In this document: in pieces, positions 18,025 through 26,008 of the stretch
How positions within the stretch are numbered: the first letter of the stretch is position 1
How the letters are laid out: each line of letters starts with the position of its first letter
Source: Alphaproteobacteria bacterium
Lineage (GTDB): Bacteria > Pseudomonadota > Alphaproteobacteria > Micropepsales > Micropepsaceae
Length of the DNA stretch: 64,000 bases
Assembly (NCBI GenBank): GCA_947467345.1
Contig: CANIHD010000013.1
Coordinates: 21,305-85,304 of the forward strand
Direction: 5' to 3'
The notes under the pieces: generated by a model
What the model saw: only the letters and a program-made list of their open reading frames with translations
Databases searched by the model: none
Told to the model about the DNA's origin: nothing
Position numbers and translations under genes: made by a program

Positions 18025-18099
18025 GGCAGCGTAGCTCAGTGGTAGAGCAGGGGAATCATAATCCCTTGGTCGGGGGTTCAAATCCCTCCGCTGCTACCA
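18025..18099 (+). tRNA. tRNA-Met (CAU), elongator type
   Basis: The 75-nt gene folds as a standard cloverleaf. The acceptor arms GGCAGCG and CGCTGCT pair with a G-U end, the D-arm is GCTCAGTGGTAGAGC, the anticodon loop ATCATAA gives CAU, the T-arm reads GGGGGTTCAAATCCCTC, and CCA is encoded. CAU could also be the tRNA-Ile2 decoding AUA after lysidine modification; the acceptor and anticodon arms fit elongator Met better. It lies downstream of mnmA and upstream of the IS-truncated gene at 18216. Confidence 0.92.
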
Positions 18100-18215
18100 A
18101 TTCGAGTCCCCCCAGACCTATCCGCAATCGCCAACCCTGAGGAAGGGGCGCGGTCAAACGTTTATAGTGCGATAGTTGCAGCAGATTGCAGCAAAACCTT
18201 CTCGGGGGATGGACC

Positions 18216-18263
18216 ATGACAATTCGCTTCGGTGCCGTGGCTATCCTTCTGGCATTTATCGCA
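18216..18263 (+). pseudogene. 5' fragment of a secreted-protein gene cut by an IS
   Basis: GGGGGA precedes an ATG and about 16 codons of a signal peptide (MTIRFGAVAILLAFIA). The sequence then passes into orfB of the IS3 fragment around 18264. The rest of the gene is missing, so its identity is unknown. The exact junction is uncertain by several bases. Confidence 0.45.
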
Positions 18264-18622
18264 ACGCCGCCGTCGCGCGGGGCTCAGAAGTTTCCCCGGG
18301 CGGCCTCCTGCAATATCAGCTTGTCCAGCGTCAGGTCGGAGATCGCCCGCCGAAGCCGCAGGTTCTCCTTCTCCAGATCCTTCATCCGCCGCGCTTGATC
18401 GGTCTTCAGACCGCCATATTCCTTGCGCCAGCGATAGTAGGTCTGCTCGGTGACCGCGATCCGACGACACGCATCCCCCGTCGTCCCGCCTTGCGCTAGA
18501 ATAATCTCGGCCTCGCGCAGCTTACCGATAATCTCCTCAGGCCCGTGCTTCTTGCCCATTTGTCTTCTCCTTCAGGGTCCAGACTAAAATAGTCGATGGA
18601 CCACTCTGAAGGGGGCAGATCA
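18264..18622 (-). mobile_element. IS3-family 5' half: left end, complete orfA, orfB truncated
   Basis: The element begins at 18622 with TGATCTGCCCCC and reads leftward. OrfA (18284-18559) is complete: 91 residues with a helix-turn-helix (TTGDACRRIAVTEQTYYRWR) and a leucine-zipper-like helix (LEKENLRLRRAISDLTLDK). Its stop overlaps the usual orfB start (LLSPARRRR in the next frame), and then the IS breaks off near 18264. Without orfB it cannot transpose. It is inverted relative to the scar at 16050, and the two flank mnmA and tRNA-Met. Confidence 0.85.
18284..18559 (-). CDS. IS3-family transposase OrfA
   Basis: This 91-residue DNA-binding subunit belongs to the IS3 orfA/orfB pair. It shows MGKKHGPEEIIGKLREAE at the N-terminus, an HTH of the IS3/IS911 OrfA type, and a coiled-coil helix. 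The catalytic OrfB frame downstream is almost entirely absent, so this protein could bind IS ends but not act alone. Confidence 0.85.
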   Translation of the reverse strand: MGKKHGPEEIIGKLREAEIILAQGGTTGDACRRIAVTEQTYYRWRKEYGGLKTDQARRMKDLEKENLRLRRAISDLTLDKLILQEAARGNF

Positions 18623-18906
18623 TTTCCGTATTCGCCGACAACGCGCGCGTCGTCGGGCGCGATGAGTACAAGCTGGCTCAGCGTGCGAATCGCGGCGTCG
18701 AGATTGCCTGCTTTGCGCTGCACTTGCGCCTGGGCGACAGCGCCATCCAAATTGACTGGATCGTTGTCCATCTTGAGTACAGGAGTAAGCTCGAGCGATG
18801 GCTTCGTTGCTGCTGATCCTGAAGTATCCGTTCCGAGAGTCGCACACGCGCCAAGCGAAAACGCGAGGCCGGTGATCGCTCCCAAATTCGTGGCGGTTCG
18901 ATGCAT
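18623..18906 (-). pseudogene. tadD: TadD-like TPR pilus-assembly lipoprotein, truncated by the IS
   Basis: The start has AAGGA upstream of the ATG. The protein has a lipoprotein signal (FSLGACATLG) and the beginning of a TPR domain (AVAQAQVQRKAGNLDAAIRTLSQLVLIAPDDARVVGEYGN), which matches TadD-type lipoproteins of Flp/Tad pilus loci. At codon 95 it runs into the IS end at 18622 and picks up a non-homologous tail. The remaining TPR repeats and any other tad genes are not present in this window. The TadD name is inferred from the lipobox plus TPR context and is moderately certain. Confidence 0.6.
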
Positions 18907-19110
18907 GTTTGAGGTCCTTCAGCCAAACCCTGCGCCCTTACGCGAGGGCCGACATTCACCTGTTCATCGGTGCCTGCCCTCTGGGTCGCGCAAGGATGGG
19001 GCGGACACGGTCAAGAAAGCTTTAAGCGCCTGCAATTTAAAGATGAAATTCCTTGTGAAGCGGCGCTTTTGTCCCATTCTGGCCGCAATAGAACTGTTTA
19101 CATTTACGCC

Positions 19111-20178
19111 ATGACACCGAAACCATCAGTACATGCGTGGAGACCCGTTATTGCAGCGGTCTTCGGGCTTGCGGTGCTGGTGTGTATGGCGGCGATTGCG
19201 AAGGCACAGCCGGCTGCGCTGCCCCAGCGTATTTCTTTCCAAGTGCTTACAGGTTCCACCAGTGGAACCTATTTCCGCGTTGGCGAATTGCTGGCCGGTC
19301 TTCTCAGCCATCCGCCGGGCATCAGCCGATGTGAGACCGTGAATTTGTGCGGTCCGGCTGGATTGATCGTCAGCACGCGGGCAACCCAAGGTTCCATTGC
19401 CAATCTGCTCAGCGTGAATTCCGGCGCCGCCAACAGCGGATTGGCGCAAGCCGATGTCCTGGCAATGGCCGTCGCGGGGCAGGGGCCGTTCGCGCGCCAA
19501 GGGCCGGCACAGCAGCTGCGCACGATCGCAAATCTTTACGGCGAAGATCTGCACCTCATCGCGTCGCGCAAATCGAATATTGTTCGCGTTGCCGATTTGC
19601 GCGGAAAGCGCGTGTCGCTTTCAACCGAAGGCTCCGGAACCATCATCACGGCGCGCGCAACGCTTGCGGCCTACCGGTTGCCTGAGTGGCGCCTCGTGCC
19701 CAATTACGAAGGCGCCGACCGCGCGGCCGCGCTTTTACGCCAAGGGCAATTGGACGCGTTCTTCTTTGTTGGCGGTGCGCCAGTCACGCTGGTCACGCAA
19801 TTGCTGAATGACGGTGTGGCGGTGCTCGTTCCTATTGATGGTGAAGGCCGTCGCCGCCTATTGGCGCAACAGAAATATTTGACCGAGCAAACCATCGCGC
19901 AAGGCACCTATCCGGGCGCGGTAGCGGTGGAAACGGTCGGCATTGCCGCTCATTGGGTCACGAACGCATCGCAGCCGAACGATCTCATCTATGGCATGGT
20001 CCGTGCGCTCTATAACGGGCGCAACAGACCGATGATCGAAGCGCGCCGCGCAGGCCACAATTTCCTGGACATCAATTTCGCGGCGCGTAATCCGATTGCG
20101 CCACTGCATCCCGGCGCAGAACGTTTCTTTCGTGAGATGCGCGCATTGCCGGCGCCCGCGGCCGTCCCGCCCCGCTAA
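19111..20178 (+). CDS. TAXI-family TRAP transporter solute-binding protein
   Basis: The 355-residue protein has a signal peptide (about 1-35, ending around AIAKAQ). The TAXI fold follows: FQVLTGSTSGTYFRVGELLAGLLS, then RTIANLYGEDLHLIASRKSNI and DLRGKRVSLSTEGSGTIITAR. These are typical of TAXI periplasmic binding proteins (NMT1-like). No TRAP permease (DctM-like) gene lies nearby, so the partner must be elsewhere, or the protein acts as a sensor. Start 19111 gives a clean signal peptide. Upstream non-coding sequence (18907-19110) holds the divergent tadD promoter. Confidence 0.8.
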   Translation: MTPKPSVHAWRPVIAAVFGLAVLVCMAAIAKAQPAALPQRISFQVLTGSTSGTYFRVGELLAGLLSHPPGISRCETVNLCGPAGLIVSTRATQGSIANLLSVNSGAANSGLAQADVLAMAVAGQGPFARQGPAQQLRTIANLYGEDLHLIASRKSNIVRVADLRGKRVSLSTEGSGTIITARATLAAYRLPEWRLVPNYEGADRAAALLRQGQLDAFFFVGGAPVTLVTQLLNDGVAVLVPIDGEGRRRLLAQQKYLTEQTIAQGTYPGAVAVETVGIAAHWVTNASQPNDLIYGMVRALYNGRNRPMIEARRAGHNFLDINFAARNPIAPLHPGAERFFREMRALPAPAAVPPR

Positions 20179-20558
20179 GGGCATTTCTCCAGCACTGCCT
20201 CGCCCCACGGCAACACATTCACCGAAATGGGGATCACACGGAGCCCACCCGCGCGCTCCTGGAGAAGGAAAATCGCGCTGTCATTGGAATCCGAGACAAG
20301 CTGCCCGCGCCGCGCACCAACCTGCACAAGCTTACCCATCACAACAATGCCGTCTTTGCTGACTGTTCCGATGACGGCGGCTTCGTTGCGCCGCGATTTT
20401 GCCGTCGCGCCCAGTTGCAAATAGGCAGGCATGCAGCTGCCGCCCGGACTGCGCCAATCGCCGGTAAACCACGGCAGCGGCTCCATCGCGGAAGCGGGAG
20501 CCACGCAGCCAAGACCGATTGTTACAATTGCGAACGCCGTCAGCGCGCGTGCGTACAT
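20175..20558 (-). CDS. Small secreted protein, paralogue of the next gene
   Basis: The 127-residue protein has a Sec signal peptide ending at AMEPLP. The mature part has one domain: FTGDWRSPGGSCMPAYLQLG, a GTVSKDGIVVMGKLVQVGARRGQLVSDSND core and a C-terminal VLEKCP. Two Cys (GGSC and EKC) could bond. It aligns along its full length with the neighbour at 20599-20979, so this is a tandem duplication. I do not recognise a characterised family. Its stop overlaps that of the TAXI gene tail to tail. Confidence 0.7.
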   Translation of the reverse strand: MYARALTAFAIVTIGLGCVAPASAMEPLPWFTGDWRSPGGSCMPAYLQLGATAKSRRNEAAVIGTVSKDGIVVMGKLVQVGARRGQLVSDSNDSAIFLLQERAGGLRVIPISVNVLPWGEAVLEKCP

Positions 20559-20598
20559 GATCGCGTGCTCCAGGCTGTGCTCTGCTAGGCTTACGCCG

Positions 20599-20979
20599 TT
20601 ACGGGCATTTCTCCAGGTTCACATCGCCCCACGCAAGATATTGCTGCGCGAGTGGGAACACATTCAGCTTGTCGCGCTGCGGATCGATACCGAACAACAC
20701 GAGGTTGTTGCTGCTTTCGGCAACGAACTGCCCGCGGCGTGCGCCGGCGAGAACAATCTTGCCATTCACCACCGTGCCTTCACGCGTCATGATCGCGCCA
20801 ACTGCGTCATCGCTCGCGGCGGCTGGGGCGGTAATTTTCAAATAGGGCGTGGCGCAATTCCCGCCCGGTAGGCGCCAGGAGCCGATGATCTGCGGGGCTT
20901 CCAAAGCCAAAGCGCTCTGACCCGTAAAGCCGGCGACGATCGCCAAAACTGTAAATGACATCACATGACGCGCGCGCAT
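20599..20979 (-). CDS. Small secreted protein, tandem paralogue
   Basis: This 126-residue protein has the same plan as its neighbour: signal peptide (SFTVLAIVAGFTGQSALA), IIGSWRLPGGNCATPYLKI, GTVVNGKIVLAGARRGQFVAESSN, and a C-terminal VNLEKCP. Identity across the paired sites is high around the GGxC and GARRGQ motifs. Start 20979 has GGGAG upstream; an open frame continues further upstream but is not needed. The function is unknown. Confidence 0.7.
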   Translation of the reverse strand: MRARHVMSFTVLAIVAGFTGQSALALEAPQIIGSWRLPGGNCATPYLKITAPAAASDDAVGAIMTREGTVVNGKIVLAGARRGQFVAESSNNLVLFGIDPQRDKLNVFPLAQQYLAWGDVNLEKCP

Positions 20980-21056
20980 GATTTGCTCCCGAAGTTTTTT
21001 GTTCTGCCGAAGCATACCGCAAATCTCAGGGCCTAGGCAAAACCGGGAGGTTGGGG

Positions 21057-21713
21057 TCAAACCGGCGCGGCGGGGCGCGTCTCGGCCAGGGCGGCTTGGC
21101 GCCACTCCCGCATGGAAGGGAGCGCCTGGATACGGGCCGCATAGGCCTCTGAAGCTGGGGGGAGCGCTACGGAATAGGTCTCGAAGCGGGTAACGACCGG
21201 TGCGTAGAAGCAATCAGCAATGGAAAAGCTGCCGCACAAAAATTCGCCGCCGTAGCGCTTGAGAGCGGATTCCCAGAGAGCAATCAGCCGGGCGACCTGT
21301 GCAGAAGTGGCCTCATCCAACTCAGGCGTGGGAAGAATTTTGCCGATGTCCATCGACAGGTTTTTGCGCACATCCGGGAAGCCTGCATGCATCTCCGCCG
21401 CCAAACTTCGCGCCTCGGCTCGGGCCGCAGGGTCGTGCGGCCATAGAAGCGCTTCGGGATGGCGCTCGGCGATGGTCTCGCAAATGGCGAGCGAATCCCA
21501 AATGGTTTGCGCGCGCCCATCTTCTTCGATTGTCAGCGCCGGCACCTTGCCGCTCGGTGACACAAGCGCAATGCGCTGCTTGGTGTCCGGCATACGCAAC
21601 GCAATCATGTCTTCCGTAAAACTGAGCCCGGCGTGCTTCATGGCAAGCCAGGGACGGAGGCTCCAGGACGAGAAGGATTTAGTGCCGATATGGAGCGTGT
21701 AGCGCGGGTGCAT
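21057..21713 (-). CDS. Glutathione S-transferase
   Basis: The 218-residue protein has the GST layout. An N-terminal thioredoxin-like domain (YTLHIGTKSFSSWSLRPWLAM, then SPSGKVPALTIEEDG with the cis-Pro) is followed by the Glu/Ser pair region (IWDSLAICETIAERHP). A helical C-terminal domain contains FSIADCFYAPVVTRF. Such enzymes conjugate glutathione to electrophiles or act as reductases. The substrate is not predictable from the sequence. The gene stands between two unrelated loci. Confidence 0.85.
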   Translation of the reverse strand: MHPRYTLHIGTKSFSSWSLRPWLAMKHAGLSFTEDMIALRMPDTKQRIALVSPSGKVPALTIEEDGRAQTIWDSLAICETIAERHPEALLWPHDPAARAEARSLAAEMHAGFPDVRKNLSMDIGKILPTPELDEATSAQVARLIALWESALKRYGGEFLCGSFSIADCFYAPVVTRFETYSVALPPASEAYAARIQALPSMREWRQAALAETRPAAPV

Positions 21714-21867
21714 GCGGGGTCGTTTCGATGCGGATTGCGGCGCCGTGGTAACATTTCAAGCGGGTTTCAGCCACCGAGTCCGGCCATTAAGGAATTGGAT
21801 TTGAAGTTCCTATAGGCCGGTGCCATCCTTCTTGTCTCAACGCCAAATCCACCCATTGGAATCGCCC

Positions 21868-23268
21868 ATGCTGAAACTGTTTGCCGAGCGCGCGGAATTG
21901 CGCGGCGTCGTGCCGATCCCGCTGCATGCCGTCGGCACCGGCGACATGGACCGGTTCATGGCGGCGCGCAAAGGGCCGGAAGGCAACTGGCTCAAAGCCA
22001 CCGGCTTTTCGGGACGCGACGGCGAGCTGGTTCTGGTGCCAGGAGCAAACGATGCCGTCGGTTCGGCGGTGTTGGGTTTGGGGGCGGGCCGCGATCCCCA
22101 TGCGCTGGCCGCGTTTTCTGAGCGCCTGCCAACCGGCTTTTATGTGTTCAGCGATGTGCCGACTGTCTTTGCCGGCGAACGTGGCACCTATGCCTGGGCC
22201 ATCGGCGCCTATGGCTTTGATCGCTATCGCGGCCGCGCGCGCACCACGCCGAAGCCGGAACCGCGCCTCGTGCTGCCGCCCGGTGTCGACGGCGAGAAAA
22301 TTTCGCGGCTTGCAGAAGGCGTGTATCTGGCACGCGATCTGATCAACACGCCGGCCAATGACATGGGGCCGGTGCAGCTTGAAGCTGTTGTCAGAGATTT
22401 GGCGCAGAAGCATGGCGCGCGTGTGCATGTCACGACAGGTGACGAACTCCTCGCTGACAATTATCCGATGATCCATGCGGTCGGCCGCGCCAGTGAACGC
22501 GCGCCGCGATTGATCGATCTTGTGTGGGGCAATGAAAATCATCCCAAGGTGACGCTGGTCGGCAAAGGCGTGTGCTTCGATACCGGAGGTCTCGATCTGA
22601 AAAACGCCTCCGGCATGTCGACGATGAAGAAAGATATGGGCGGCGCGGCGTGCATGATTGCTTTGGCCAAGATGATTATGGAAGCGCGCCTTGCCCTTCG
22701 TTTGCGTTTGATGGTGCCGGCCGTGGAGAACAGCGTTTCCGGTTCGGCATTCCGGCCCGGCGACGTGCTCTCGAGCCGCAAAGGTTTGACGGTGGAAATC
22801 GGCAATACCGACGCCGAAGGACGTTTGGTGTTGGCCGATGCGCTGACCGACGGCGATCAGGAATCGCCGCAACTGATGGTCTGCATGGCGACGCTGACGG
22901 GCGCTGCGCGCGCCGCGACGGGCATGGAATTGCCGCCCTATTTCACCGACGACGAAGCGTTGTCGGCCGATCTCATGCGTCACGGGCAGGCTGAACATGA
23001 TCCTGTGTGGCGCCTGCCGCTATGGCGTTCCTATGAACCCACACTGGATTCGCCTGTCGCGGATTTGAACAACGCGCCCGAATACGGGCTCGCCGGCGCG
23101 ATCACCGCCGCGCTCTTTCTCAATCGCTTTGTCGTGCGCGCCACAAGCTGGGTGCATTTCGACATTCCCGCCTGGACCGATCGGCCGAAGCCGGGACGCC
23201 GCAAAGGGGCAGAAGCCAATTGCATTCGCGCGCTCTATGCGTTGCTGAGCGAACGTTACGGAACGTGA
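21868..23268 (+). CDS. Leucyl aminopeptidase (M17 family)
   Basis: This is a 466-residue aminopeptidase of the M17 family. The dinuclear zinc site is visible in VGKGVCFDTGGLDLKNA and MSTMKKDMGGAA, and NTDAEGRLVLADAL contains the second signature with its Asp and Glu ligands. N-terminal residues form the divergent macrodomain-like part. Start 21868 is the first ATG; a GTG at 21820 would add 16 residues without a clear ribosome-binding site. The stop overlaps the next start as GTGA, so the NlpC/P60 protein is translationally coupled. Both act on peptides, perhaps in murein turnover. Confidence 0.9.
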   Translation: MLKLFAERAELRGVVPIPLHAVGTGDMDRFMAARKGPEGNWLKATGFSGRDGELVLVPGANDAVGSAVLGLGAGRDPHALAAFSERLPTGFYVFSDVPTVFAGERGTYAWAIGAYGFDRYRGRARTTPKPEPRLVLPPGVDGEKISRLAEGVYLARDLINTPANDMGPVQLEAVVRDLAQKHGARVHVTTGDELLADNYPMIHAVGRASERAPRLIDLVWGNENHPKVTLVGKGVCFDTGGLDLKNASGMSTMKKDMGGAACMIALAKMIMEARLALRLRLMVPAVENSVSGSAFRPGDVLSSRKGLTVEIGNTDAEGRLVLADALTDGDQESPQLMVCMATLTGAARAATGMELPPYFTDDEALSADLMRHGQAEHDPVWRLPLWRSYEPTLDSPVADLNNAPEYGLAGAITAALFLNRFVVRATSWVHFDIPAWTDRPKPGRRKGAEANCIRALYALLSERYGT

Positions 23269-24098
23269 AAAAATTCGATTCGCGCGTAACACCGGCGCGC
23301 GCCGATCTCGCGGCAGCGGAGCTGAGAGGCGTTGTTGACGCGCCGCGTTTCGCGACGGGACGCGTTCTCACAGTCACACGCGGGATTGCCGATCTCAGGG
23401 TTCGTCCCGATGCTCGCGCCCAGCTCGAAACCCAAGTTCTCTATGGCGAAATCTTCATCGCCTACGATGAGGACAATGGCTGGGCGTGGGGCCAAGCCGC
23501 GACCGACAACTATGTCGGCTATGTCCGCGCCGATTGCCTGACGCTTGGCGCAACGGAGGCGACCCATCGCGTAACCGCGATCTCCACCCCTTTATTGGCG
23601 GGCGCCGATCCTTCGGCGCCGACGCTCGATCTCTTGCCGCTGAATGCGCGTGTTGTTGCGAATGACAGCGCGCGTTTCGTAAATGCCGGCGCTGGATTCG
23701 TGTTCGCAGGGCATTTGGCGCCTCTTGCCGAGACTGCTCCCGATTGGGTTGCGGTGGCTGAGCGTTTTGTCGACGTGCCTTATGTCTGGGGCGGTAAGGC
23801 GATTGCCGGCATCGATTGCTCCGGTCTGCTGCAGACCTCGCTGCAAGCCGCCGGCAAAAATGCACCGCGCGACACGGACATGATGGAAGCGGCACTCGGT
23901 TCAGAGATCGCGAAGGGTGAAACGCTTCGCCGTGGCGATCTGGTGTTTTGGCGTCGCCATGTCGGCGTCATGCGCGACGCTGAAACGCTGCTGCACGCCA
24001 ATGCTTTTTTCATGGCGGTGACAAGCGAGCCTTTAACAGTTGCCACCGACCGCATAGCGCGGACGGATGGCCCCGTTCGAATGGTAAAAAGGCTTTAG
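23265..24098 (+). CDS. NlpC/P60 family cysteine peptidase with SH3-like domain
   Basis: The 277-residue protein has an N-terminal SH3-like region (RVLTVTRGIADLRVRPD), a second such strand set (about 115-165), and a C-terminal NlpC/P60 domain. The catalytic Cys is in YVWGGKAIAGIDCSGL, and the His is in FWRRHVGVM. There is no signal peptide. The GTG start overlaps the aminopeptidase stop. The domain set resembles dipeptidyl peptidases that split gamma-D-glutamyl-meso-diaminopimelate bonds. The stop TAG is formed by TA plus the first base of the mobile element that follows. Confidence 0.88.
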   Translation: MKKFDSRVTPARADLAAAELRGVVDAPRFATGRVLTVTRGIADLRVRPDARAQLETQVLYGEIFIAYDEDNGWAWGQAATDNYVGYVRADCLTLGATEATHRVTAISTPLLAGADPSAPTLDLLPLNARVVANDSARFVNAGAGFVFAGHLAPLAETAPDWVAVAERFVDVPYVWGGKAIAGIDCSGLLQTSLQAAGKNAPRDTDMMEAALGSEIAKGETLRRGDLVFWRRHVGVMRDAETLLHANAFFMAVTSEPLTVATDRIARTDGPVRMVKRL

Positions 24099-24364
24099 AG
24101 CCCGATCTTCTCATCTGGGAACGGCTGCGCCGGCGGAAATTTGCGTTGCGGGCAGGAGAAGGGCGCAGCGCGTAGCGGCACTACGGGCAAGCCCTTCGAC
24201 GAACCCGCAACGCAAATTCCCCCGGCCCCTCAGGTTGTGTGTGTGCGGGCGACCGCTTCGTTGCGCCGCTCGGCCGATGTACCCACATCGCCCGTCGCAG
24301 CGCGCCTGGCGGATCGCCTCGCCCACACGCAACGCAGACGATCCCAGATGAGAAGATCGGGCTC
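24098..24364. mobile_element. 267-bp MITE-like element with 22-bp perfect terminal inverted repeats and TA flanks
   Basis: The arms at 24098-24119 and 24343-24364 are perfect 22-bp inverted repeats beginning GAGCCCGATCTTC. TA dinucleotides (24096-24097 and 24365-24366) lie just outside each arm, as expected for an IS630/mariner-type target duplication. The interior is highly self-complementary. An 18-bp stem (GGAAATTTGC near 24135 with GCAAATTCCC near 24212, one mismatch) encloses smaller hairpins, including CGTAG/CTACG (24171-24185) and GAAGGGC/GCCCTTC. A second half holds CGATGT/ACATCG (24275-24290). No open frame is likely to code. The element sits exactly between two convergent genes and supplies the G of both stop codons. 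Confidence 0.78.
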
Positions 24365-25041
24365 TAGTGCGCTGCCGGAGCCGGTGCAGCTTCAGCCGGT
24401 GCCGGCGCTGCTGCGCCTTCAGCCGGAGCTGCGCCTTCGGGGGGTGCGCCTTCCGCAGGAGCACCTTCAGCCGGCGCCGCTGCTTCTGCGGGACGCGGCG
24501 GCGGCAAAGCCGCCGGAGCATCGGCCTGCATGCGTAGGAAGGCGATGATGTCGATGCGTTCCTGCGCGCGCGGCACGCCTGCGAACAGCATCTTGGTGCC
24601 GGGCACGTAGGCCGGCGGCGCCTTCAAGAAGCGGAACAGTTCGTCATAGCTCCAGTCGCCGCCTTTGGCGTGCATGGCGGGCGAGTAATCGAAACCGGCT
24701 GTGCTTGCCTTGGCGCGGCCGACGACATTGTGGAGATTGGGGCCGATGGTCGGCGCGGCGCCGGCTGCCCACACATGGCAAGCGGCGCATTTGGCCGCGG
24801 CGGCTTCGCCCGCTGCGAGGTCGGCGGCTGGAATGGCGGCCGCAAAATCCGGAAGCGGTTCTTCGACGGGCGCCGCAGGGGCAGCGGCAGCGCCTTCTTC
24901 TTCGACGCCTTCGACGACATAGGCCTGCTTTTCCAGCGGCTCCACGTGGAACAGCGTCTCAGCAACGACCCTCGTGCCCAGCACGAACAGGACCGCGCCC
25001 AACACCGCACCCGCGACCTTGTTCCACTCGAAGGAATCCAT
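24364..25041 (-). CDS. cycM: Membrane-anchored c-type cytochrome (CycM-like)
   Basis: The 225-residue protein has one N-terminal membrane anchor (NKVAGAVLGAVLFVLGTRVV), an Ala/Pro/Glu-rich linker, and a class I cytochrome domain. Heme motif CAACH follows AAAKC, and the axial Met is in PGTKMLFAGV. This is the layout of CycM/cytochrome c552 that carries electrons to aa3-type oxidase. A C-terminal tail of about 45 residues repeats APAEGAP-like units and is unusually long. Start 25041 has GGAG upstream. The stop TAG is partly provided by the mobile element. Confidence 0.85.
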   Translation of the reverse strand: MDSFEWNKVAGAVLGAVLFVLGTRVVAETLFHVEPLEKQAYVVEGVEEEGAAAAPAAPVEEPLPDFAAAIPAADLAAGEAAAAKCAACHVWAAGAAPTIGPNLHNVVGRAKASTAGFDYSPAMHAKGGDWSYDELFRFLKAPPAYVPGTKMLFAGVPRAQERIDIIAFLRMQADAPAALPPPRPAEAAAPAEGAPAEGAPPEGAAPAEGAAAPAPAEAAPAPAAH

Positions 25042-25248
25042 CAGCTTGCTCCGCAATCTTCGGCGAATTATTCCGGGCCAAGCGCGATAAAAAATGCCGG
25101 CCAAGGCGCCCAACCGGCAGCCGGGGAATCCGGCGCCGAAAGCAGGGCGACATTACCTACCAGCCCTTGGTCGTCATTGCGGCGAAGCGTCGCATAATCT
25201 CTGGCGATGGGATAAAGAGCCGGTCGAATCCCGCGTTTAGGAGCAGGT

Positions 25249-25977
25249 GTGAACCCCATCATTATCATTCCGGCACGCATGGCCGCGACGCGCCTTCCGG
25301 GCAAGCCGATGGCCGATATCGCCGGCACGCCGATGATCGTGCGGGTGTGGGCCCAGGCGGTTAAAGCGGCTATCGGCCCCGTGCTGGTGGCCACAGCCGA
25401 TGAGGTCATTCGCATGGCGATCTTGCGCGCCGGCGGACATGCCGTGCTGACCGATCCGGCGCTTCCTTCGGGTTCCGACCGCATCCACTCCGCCCTAGTC
25501 GAGTTCGACCCGGAGCGGCGCTACGACGCAGTGGTCAATCTCCAAGGTGACCTCCCGGCGGTCAGTCCGGTGGCAGTGCGGCTGGCCGCCCGAGTCTTGT
25601 CCGAAAGCGGGGCCGACATCGCGACGCTTGCCGCTCCCATCCACGCCGCCGAGGAGGCCGACAACCCGAATGTGGTGAAAGCCGTGGTGGCTTGGAACGA
25701 AGACGGCTCGCGCGGCCAAGCGCTTTATTTCAGCCGCGCGCGGACACCTTCCGGTAAAGGCATGTGTTTTCACCATGTCGGAATCTACGCCTATACGCGG
25801 TCCGCATTGGCGCGCTTTGTGGCGTTGCCGCCTTCGCCTTTGGAGCGCCGCGAACGCTTAGAGCAATTGCGGGCTTTGGAGGCTGGCATGCGCATCGTGG
25901 TGGCGCGAATTGACGAGGTTCCCATCAGCATCGACACTCCAGAAGATTTGGAAATCGCACGACGTCTTCTCGGCTAA
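25249..25977 (+). CDS. kdsB: 3-deoxy-manno-octulosonate cytidylyltransferase
   Basis: This 242-residue enzyme has the sugar-nucleotidyltransferase signature IIIIPARMAATRLPGKPMADI. The CTP-binding and metal regions are VVNLQGDLPAVSP and MCFHHVGIYAYTRSAL, with VPISIDTPEDLE at the C-terminus. It activates Kdo with CTP for lipid A assembly, so the cell makes lipopolysaccharide. The GTG start is supported by AGGAG eight bases upstream. It is followed after 31 bp by pheA on the same strand. Confidence 0.93.
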   Translation: MNPIIIIPARMAATRLPGKPMADIAGTPMIVRVWAQAVKAAIGPVLVATADEVIRMAILRAGGHAVLTDPALPSGSDRIHSALVEFDPERRYDAVVNLQGDLPAVSPVAVRLAARVLSESGADIATLAAPIHAAEEADNPNVVKAVVAWNEDGSRGQALYFSRARTPSGKGMCFHHVGIYAYTRSALARFVALPPSPLERRERLEQLRALEAGMRIVVARIDEVPISIDTPEDLEIARRLLG

Positions 25978-26008
25978 GCCGAAAATATTTCTCGAAAGCG
26001 CCCATCGC

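Noticed and set aside
24141..24548. 135-codon plus-strand frame running through the inverted-repeat element
   Set aside because: It crosses from the element into the antisense strand of the cytochrome gene and has no support.
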